Shown here piece by piece: positions 58,959 through 64,000 of a stretch of 64,000 nt of DNA. The notes below the pieces were generated by a model. That model had not been told where the DNA came from and did not search any database. It was given only the letters and a program-made list of their open reading frames with translations. Source of the stretch: CAZYTX01 sp964650485 (GTDB taxonomy: Bacteria; RBG-13-61-14; DATKZS01); assembly GCA_964650485.1 (NCBI GenBank), contig CAZYTX010000011.1, positions 15,489-79,488 of the forward strand, read 5' to 3'. Numbering within the stretch: position 1 is the stretch's first letter; each line of letters opens with the position of its first letter. The translations under genes and the position numbers were made by a program.

Positions 58959-60359
58959 GCCGGGCCCCGGCAGCGCGGCCAGGACCTTCTTGAGAAACTC
59001 CTGGTGGTCCCAGTGCGCCTTGTGGGTGACCGTAAAGCCCAGCCTCACCACCACCGTGTCCCTGGACGGAATCACTGTCACGTACTGGCCCTCGTGGCCC
59101 CGGGCCGAGTAGATGTCTTGGGGAAGTTCCGGCATCCACCTGTCTTGGCCCCCGGTGTTCAGCCACCACTGGGCCCCGTATCCCTTTCCCGGAGGGGTGT
59201 TCTTGGTGGGCGTGGTCGAGTACTCGACCCATCCCTCCGGCAGGATGCGCTCGCGCTCCCACACCCCGTCCTTAAGATACAGAAGCCCGAACCTGGCCCA
59301 GTCCCTGGCAGTGGCGTACATGAAAGACGAGCCCACGAATGTGCCCGATGGGTCGGGCTCGATCACCGCGCTCTTCATGCCGATCCGGTTGAAGAGCTCT
59401 CGGCGGGGGAACGTGAGGTAGTAGCGGTGGTCGCCGGGCACGGCCTGCCTTATGATCCTGGAGATGATGTTGGTGGTGCCGCTCGAGTACTGCCACCTCT
59501 CGCCCGGCTCGGCTTCAAGAGGCATGCTTGCCGCGAATGCCGCGGCGTCCTTTTTTACGAAGAGCATGACGTTGCAGTCGGAATTGGGGTTCTCCTCGTA
59601 CTCCTCCTGGAACTTGAGCCCGCTGTTCATGCGCAGCAGGTTGTCGAGTGTTATCTCGTGCCTGGGATCATTGGGGCCGCTCCACTCGGGCACGGGCGCT
59701 GGCCGGTGCACGGACAGCCTGCCCTGCTTGACCAGTATGCCCACCATTGCGTTGGTCACGATCTTTGTCATGGACCAGCCAAGCAGCGGGGTGTCCTTTG
59801 AGAAGCCGAGAGCATAGCGCTCGGCGATGAGCTCTCCGTTGTATACCACCGCCACGGCCCGGGTGCGCAAGGGGTGCTCGGGGTCCGGCTCGGAGAAAGC
59901 CCAGTCCAATGCCGAGTCGAGCTTTTCCTTGTCCACACCGGCCGGCAGGGCGTCGCTGACCATGGAGCCGTGCGGCCAGGCAAGGTCCGCTGGCAGGGGC
60001 TTTGGCTTCCGGAGTGCCTGCTCCTCGATCTCAGCTTCGGTCACGCCCAGCAGCAAGGTGCACCCCAGCCCGGGCCGGTACGCGGCCCTGCGCTTTACGA
60101 GTCCCATGATCGAGGCGCTGGTTGTCTTGTCTTCCCGGTCGGCTTGCGCGCTGATGCCGTAGCTCTTTACGAACTCGAGGTCTACGTCCAGGACGTCACC
60201 CGGCTCCCGGCCGGACACGAAAACGGAAGAGCACAGTATCTTGGCTGTGTAGCCGGTGCCCACCGGGCCGTTGGCCTGGATGTAGTGGACACAGTAGATG
60301 ACCGCGGCCACAATCACGAGCGCCGCGACCACGCCGGTCCATTTCAATGCCTTCTTCAT
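58956..60359 (-). CDS. Serine hydrolase of the beta-lactamase class C family
   Basis: The ATG at 60359 follows a GGGAGG site; the product is 467 residues with an N-terminal membrane anchor (VVAALVIVAAVIYCVHYIQ). The SxxK motif is GWSMTKI (Ser196, Lys199), the second motif is WQYSSGTTN with a Tyr, and the third region is ARGHEGQYV (HxG). This is the class C/esterase/6-aminohexanoate-dimer hydrolase group acting in the periplasm; the substrate is unknown and resistance should not be assumed. Its TAG stop (58956-58958) coincides with the outer end of the adjacent MITE. Confidence 0.88.
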   Translation of the reverse strand: MKKALKWTGVVAALVIVAAVIYCVHYIQANGPVGTGYTAKILCSSVFVSGREPGDVLDVDLEFVKSYGISAQADREDKTTSASIMGLVKRRAAYRPGLGCTLLLGVTEAEIEEQALRKPKPLPADLAWPHGSMVSDALPAGVDKEKLDSALDWAFSEPDPEHPLRTRAVAVVYNGELIAERYALGFSKDTPLLGWSMTKIVTNAMVGILVKQGRLSVHRPAPVPEWSGPNDPRHEITLDNLLRMNSGLKFQEEYEENPNSDCNVMLFVKKDAAAFAASMPLEAEPGERWQYSSGTTNIISRIIRQAVPGDHRYYLTFPRRELFNRIGMKSAVIEPDPSGTFVGSSFMYATARDWARFGLLYLKDGVWERERILPEGWVEYSTTPTKNTPPGKGYGAQWWLNTGGQDRWMPELPQDIYSARGHEGQYVTVIPSRDTVVVRLGFTVTHKAHWDHQEFLKKVLAALPGPG

Positions 60360-60525
60360 TATCTTCCTCCCTTCTCTCAAATGCGATTTTACGCCCAATC
60401 GAGTGCAAAGGGAAGGGAGGTCCGATTATCTATGTCCCTCGGCTTGAACCAAACAAGCGACCCGTGATAAATACATGTGAGAGGATGGAACCTATACCCG
60501 CTGACGGGGACAGGATAACTGGCGC

Positions 60526-60708
60526 ATGGGAGGGCTGTGGGGTCTCACCGGGAAGGAAATGCCAGGGCACTGGACCGGGCCGTGGAACGGCAGGGTGGCC
60601 ATGGGGCTCGCCGGGTTGGATGAGGTGTCCTTGCAAAGCCTGGTCGAGCGCACCATGGCAGTGGCAAAAAAGATTCTTGCTGATTTCGGTGAAGGAGGTA
60701 GACAATGA
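60526..60708 (+). pseudogene. Possible C-terminal remnant coupled to the EEP gene
   Basis: A 60-codon frame ends LAGLDEVSLQSLVERTMAVA and KKILADFGEGGRQ, and its TGA overlaps the ATG of the next gene (ATGA). The helix-like end resembles the C-terminus of flavodoxin-like NAD(P)H oxidoreductases, but this is a weak impression. The N-terminal two-thirds of such a protein is absent upstream (60360-60525 has no matching frame). It may be a remnant or a leader whose translation couples to the downstream gene. Confidence 0.3.
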
Positions 60709-61568
60709 ATTTTTCAGCGCGCGCTTTTGCAGCGGTCATTGCCGCGCTTTGCCTTTGCCCTGTGGCAGGTGAAAACGGGGAGGCGGAGCGCTCGGGCAGG
60801 TTCTCGGTTCTGACCTACAACGTGGCCGGGCTGCCAGAGCCGCTGAGCGGCTCCAGGCCCATCGTGAACAGCTCGCAGATCAGCCCCGGCCTCAACAACT
60901 TCGACGTGGTGGTGGTTCAGGAGGACTTTGCATACCATCGCAAGCTGGCCCGGCACGCGGAGCACCCTTTTGTGTCCACCACTGACCGGGACTCGACCCT
61001 GGGCGACGGGTTGGCCCGCTTCTCAATCTTCCCCTTCAGCCGCGTGGAGCACGTGAACTGGGAGGCATGCGTGGGGTACCTGGGGCACGCCAGCGACTGC
61101 ATGACAAAGAAGGGCTTTGCCAGGGCAGTGCACAGGGTGGCTCCCGGCGTCGAGATCGAGGTCTACAACCTCCATATGGAGGCAGGCTCGCATGATACGG
61201 ACACCGCGGCCAAGGAAGTAAACACGGACCAGCTCATAAGCTTTATAATGGAGCACTCGCAGGGCAGGGCCATCATAGTGGCGGGCGACTTCAACCTGAA
61301 AAAGAGGCGGCCCCGGGACCGGGCCATGCTCGAGAAGATACAAAAGCGGCTCTCGCTAACGGATGCCTGCGTTGCAACGGGTGATTGCCAGGACAGGATA
61401 GACAGAATCCTTTACAGGAGCGGCGAGGACGTAGAGCTCCGGGCCGCAGAATACAAGGTGGAGGATAAGATGTTCCGGGACAGGAAGGGAAGGCCCCTGT
61501 CCGACCACCTGGCCGTGTCAGCGGTCATCGAGTGGAAATCATCAAGCCCCGCCCATTTTACTAAATGA
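60705..61568 (+). CDS. Exported endonuclease/exonuclease/phosphatase-family protein
   Basis: This 287-residue protein has a signal peptide (FAAVIAALCLCPVAG) and the DNase-I/sphingomyelinase fold motifs: VLTYNVAGLPEP, VVVVQEDFAYH (catalytic Glu), EVYNLHMEAG, IIVAGDFNLKKRR and the closing GRPLSDHLAVSAVIEW with the catalytic SDH. It is probably an extracellular or periplasmic phosphodiesterase; nucleic acid and phospholipid substrates are both possible. It could be a type II secretion substrate. GGAGG precedes the ATG. Confidence 0.87.
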   Translation: MNFSARAFAAVIAALCLCPVAGENGEAERSGRFSVLTYNVAGLPEPLSGSRPIVNSSQISPGLNNFDVVVVQEDFAYHRKLARHAEHPFVSTTDRDSTLGDGLARFSIFPFSRVEHVNWEACVGYLGHASDCMTKKGFARAVHRVAPGVEIEVYNLHMEAGSHDTDTAAKEVNTDQLISFIMEHSQGRAIIVAGDFNLKKRRPRDRAMLEKIQKRLSLTDACVATGDCQDRIDRILYRSGEDVELRAAEYKVEDKMFRDRKGRPLSDHLAVSAVIEWKSSSPAHFTK

Positions 61569-61592
61569 CCCCGTCATGTTAATATTAAACCC

Positions 61593-62227
61593 ATGGTTGA
61601 TCTTCAATCAATAGGGTCAGTTGAATACATCATACTGTTTATTATTCCGGGTTTTCTGGCTTCCTGGATATTTTCTCTTAAAATACCCAGGGTTGAGAAG
61701 CAGGTGGCTATAGAATAATTGAATCCATAGTGTTCAGCTGCCTGGTTTATGCTATCATAATACCGGTGCTTTACATCGGTTATGATTATATCATTGGAAG
61801 CAGAATAAGGATATTTGCTTTTTCAACTTTCGTCTTGTTGCTGCTGCCCGTGCTTGCCGGGTACTTTTCGGGATCGGTTCTGTCGAGGCATGGAGAGAAG
61901 ATATATGACCTCTTTGAAATTAGAAACCCTATACCCAAATCCTGGGATTATATCTTTTCAAAACAGGAAGCTTTCTTTATTCTGGTTACACTTTACGACG
62001 ACACAAAGATAGGAGGCATATGGTACAGAGGCTCTTACGCATCTTCATACCCATCCGATGAAGATATTTATATAAGTATTGAATACAAGGTAGATGAAGA
62101 CGGCGCCTTTGTAGAAGAGCTTCCCCTTACTAAGGGGTGTTGGGTAAACGCCAGGAATATTAAGTGCTTTGAATTGTTTGAAATAAAGTCAAGGGAGGGA
62201 AGGAATGAGATCGAACAAGAGCAATAA
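61593..62227 (+). pseudogene. DUF6338-like membrane protein gene with a frameshift
   Basis: ATG 61593 opens VEYIILFIIPGFLASWIFSL, the N-terminal membrane segment expected of DUF6338 proteins, but stops after KQVAIE. One base later the other frame gives IIESIVFSCLVYAIIIPVLY, then a second membrane part and a soluble domain (DYIFSKQEAFFILVTLYDDT, IGGIWYRGSYASSYPSDEDI) ending at 62227. A single missing base near 61705-61712 explains both. It may be a real mutation or a sequencing error. The region is more AT-rich than its surroundings, a sign of acquisition. Confidence 0.65.
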
Positions 62228-62372
62228 TAACGCTAAAACAAGTAAAGACATTAAGAAACAATCGGTTCCTTTGGTGGAGCGCGGATACTATCCGGTATCG
62301 GATGCGCCCAGACCCAGTCCCGACAATGTAAAACTACCCAAAGGCTCCGGAGCAACAAAGCCTGGCAAGTAA
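62205..62372 (+). CDS. Small hydrophilic protein overlapping the DUF6338 gene
   Basis: This 55-residue protein begins at ATG 62205 after a strong GGGAGGGAAGG site and overlaps the DUF6338 frame by 23 bp. It is Lys/Asn-rich at the start and Pro-rich later, with VERGYYPVSDAPRPSPDNVK and KLPKGSGATKPGK. No membrane segment or known domain is seen. Its coupling to a DUF6338 gene suggests a two-gene accessory module; the function is unknown. Confidence 0.55.
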   Translation: MRSNKSNNNAKTSKDIKKQSVPLVERGYYPVSDAPRPSPDNVKLPKGSGATKPGK

Positions 62373-62447
62373 AAAATTCGACTGTAGCAAATCTAAAGCG
62401 CTTATCTTTTCAGAAAGCAATTTAATCGTGAACAATACCAGACAAGC

Positions 62448-62715
62448 ATGTACAAAGCAATAAAGTTCAAGGTTCCAACGCTAATTCTGGCCTGTCTGCT
62501 CATGCCGGGCACGGAGGCCGCGGCGTAAGTGCCCTGCTCTGAGCCGGTGAGCACCGGGCAGGCTCGTCAAGGGTCTCATTGACAAGGAGTACAACGCCTG
62601 CGCATGGAAAGGCGTGGCCTACACCCGGCCGCCGACCGAGGAGATGGTCAGGCGCTATGAGTACTACGGGGACCGAAATGTAAGCGATGTGCTGGCGGGC
62701 GTCCCGGAAAGATAA
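62448..62715 (+). pseudogene. Wrecked secreted-protein gene
   Basis: ATG 62448 opens a clean signal peptide (MYKAIKFKVPTLILACLLMP, GTEAAA) and then stops at 62526-62528. Another frame downstream reads GLIDKEYNACAWKGVAYTRP, then TEEMVRRYEYYGDRNV and ends GVPER at 62715, which looks like a genuine protein C-terminus. The middle seems to have been deleted, leaving both ends in different frames. I do not recognise the protein. Confidence 0.4.
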
Positions 62716-62736
62716 GTCAAAAGACAAGCCCCGGAG

Positions 62737-63885
62737 TCACGACCAGCCAAGATGCAAAAGCGTGCTGGAATCCCCCTCCCATGCCTTTGTTGCGAACTCG
62801 ACCTTCACGTCCCTTGCACCGGCAAGCTCGAGCAGCTTCTGGAAGAACCCCGCGAACTGCCAGGTGGCGGCCTCCTCGGCCACCGCGCACATGCCGTAGC
62901 GGATGGTGACTGTAGCGGAGTCCGATGCCAGTGAGGAGACCTCCACCGGCTCGAAGCTGAAGAAGCTCTTCCTGAGAACGTGCACCCTCACCAGGCTCTC
63001 CGCGGGGTCATCCTCCGAGACCAGGTCGGGGTGCATCTTCAGCACCTGGTCCATGGACCGCTGGCCCCATTCTCGCACCTTCTCCATGTCGTTGAAAGCG
63101 ATCTCCCTGAAAATCCCTACCGTCATCCGCTCCAGTGCGTCGAAGGGGTACCACCTGTCCTCCTCAATCCTCTCCTCCAGCAGGGCGAGGTCTTCCTGGG
63201 TCAGGTGCTTGCTCCAGTCCACCTCCTTGGCGCTCTTTATCATGCGCACGTAGTCAACCAGGAGCACGCCCTTGACCTGGCTGCCGTCTGGGACCTCGCT
63301 CCAGTCAAGCTCCAGGATGGTGCTCTCAGCACCCTCCCACTTCCTGCTGGTGAAGCGGTGCCACACGCTCTTTGCGCCCGAGAGCTCGAGCAGCCGCTCG
63401 AAGTAGCCAAGCGTCTGAAAGGTCGCCGCCTCCTCCGCCTTGGGGCTCATGCCGTAGGCGATCTCTATCTTGGCGAAGTTGTGGCGGAACACCAGGATGG
63501 TTATAGGGTCGAATTCGAAGAAGCTCTTCCTTATCACCTGGAAGCGGATGAGCGACTCGTGAGGGTCGTTCTTGCTTATGAGCGAAGAGTGCAGGGAGAA
63601 GAGCCGGTCAAGGTAAGTGCGGCCGAACACCCGCACCATGTCCATGCTGCCGCCTGCGATCTCCTCAAGGATGCCAAGACCCATGCGCTCGAAGCTCTCG
63701 AACGGGTACCATTCCGAGTCCTCGATGCGACCGGACAGGTATGACATGTCATCGCTTGAAAGGTGCCTGCTCCAGTCCACGTCCTTGCGGCTCTTTATCA
63801 TGCGAACGTAGTCCTTGAAAAACAGGCCCTTGACACTCTTGCTCAAATCAAACCCCCAAAGGCGAAGACGCCCATGAAACCGCAC
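62737..63885 (-). CDS. Tandem two-domain protein, TIGR02265-like
   Basis: This 382-residue protein (GTG 63885; a TTG near 63846 is possible) consists of two similar domains of about 180 residues. Domain 1 runs SVKGLFFKDYVRMIKSRKDV, EWYPFESFERMGLGILEEIA, then FQTLGYFERLLELSGAKSVW; domain 2 runs QVKGVLLVDYVRMIKSAKEV, RWYPFDALERMTVGIFREIA, then FAGFFQKLLELAGARDVKVE. The plan (VKG start, WYP, a C-terminal helix and LxW end) recalls the TIGR02265/DUF2378 family expanded in myxobacteria. That match is from memory of pattern. The remaining 63886-64000 shows nothing recognisable. Confidence 0.6.
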   Translation of the reverse strand: MRFHGRLRLWGFDLSKSVKGLFFKDYVRMIKSRKDVDWSRHLSSDDMSYLSGRIEDSEWYPFESFERMGLGILEEIAGGSMDMVRVFGRTYLDRLFSLHSSLISKNDPHESLIRFQVIRKSFFEFDPITILVFRHNFAKIEIAYGMSPKAEEAATFQTLGYFERLLELSGAKSVWHRFTSRKWEGAESTILELDWSEVPDGSQVKGVLLVDYVRMIKSAKEVDWSKHLTQEDLALLEERIEEDRWYPFDALERMTVGIFREIAFNDMEKVREWGQRSMDQVLKMHPDLVSEDDPAESLVRVHVLRKSFFSFEPVEVSSLASDSATVTIRYGMCAVAEEAATWQFAGFFQKLLELAGARDVKVEFATKAWEGDSSTLLHLGWS

Positions 63886-64000
63886 AAACCCTGATTCTTA
63901 TCACTCTATAGCACACTATTCCTTTTGCAACAACTTGATACATGGCGGAATGTGTCAAGCAAAATGAGACACGCCTTTCCTGAATTTAGTGTAGCGAATT

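Overview
This is a high-GC bacterial scaffold with two-membrane (Gram-negative) hallmarks: a type II secretion system, beta-barrel porins, lipoproteins with lipoboxes, and LipB. The gene mix suggests a lineage of the former Deltaproteobacteria (Myxococcota, Desulfobacterota or relatives). It includes MopE-type and thrombospondin-type-3 calcium-binding lipoproteins, an RCC1-repeat lipoprotein, a TIGR02265-like protein, a Na+-pumping acyl-CoA decarboxylase, paired acyl-CoA dehydrogenases and a selenocysteine formate dehydrogenase. That placement is inference; no rRNA gene is present. A run of exactly 100 N at 57555-57654 marks an assembly gap, so this is a draft or metagenome scaffold.

Layout. 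1-1538 (minus): khpA, a zinc-ribbon protein and a metallo-beta-lactamase-fold hydrolase cut by the window edge. 1714-11776 (plus): a 37-bp tandem duplication with leader ORFs, then an uninterrupted gspCDEFGHIJK operon without gspL/M. 11816-16933 (minus): an envelope cluster with a YfhO-like protein, an exported protein and two adjacent lysylphosphatidylglycerol-synthase-TM-like proteins. 17144-21989: a decayed nucleotidyltransferase, a carboxyltransferase (mmdA-like) and, divergently, the membrane anchor, biotin carrier and Na+-pump subunits plus a crotonase-fold protein. 21993-28802: a DUF4258 remnant, a short hemA, then an iron locus (dtxR-like regulator, two feoA, feoB, LbtU-like porin) with three DtxR-type boxes, and a DUF169 protein. 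29258-37228 (minus): sulfatase, chemoreceptor, membrane protein, lipB and an NtrY-like kinase. 37636-39126: a GT9 glycosyltransferase and hicBA. 39347-45456 (minus): a porin followed by a 1623-residue TSP3-repeat lipoprotein. 46086-48031: a two-component system. 48269-50686: a radical SAM protein and an FG-GAP-like lipoprotein. 51113-53800: selenoprotein FdhA. 53830-56985: a Fic pseudogene and two acyl-CoA dehydrogenases. 57212-64000: a MopE/RCC1 lipoprotein across the gap, a serine hydrolase abutted by a MITE, a DNase-I-fold exported protein, a frameshifted DUF6338 gene with a small partner ORF, a wrecked secreted-protein gene and a tandem two-domain protein.

How it fits together. The decarboxylase subunits, crotonase, acyl-CoA dehydrogenases and formate dehydrogenase suggest anaerobic or fermentative acyl-CoA metabolism with Na+ energetics and formate exchange. 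The iron locus looks like one DtxR-controlled regulon. The secretion system, porins and repeat lipoproteins indicate heavy investment in the cell surface.

The strongest observations are: (1) an in-frame TGA in fdhA followed by a bacterial SECIS-like hairpin; (2) six intergenic tracts built from degenerate 7-bp repeats; (3) DtxR-type palindromes across the feo locus; (4) a porin plus giant TSP3 lipoprotein gene pair; (5) a 128-bp MITE whose terminal TA forms the stop codon of a neighbouring gene.
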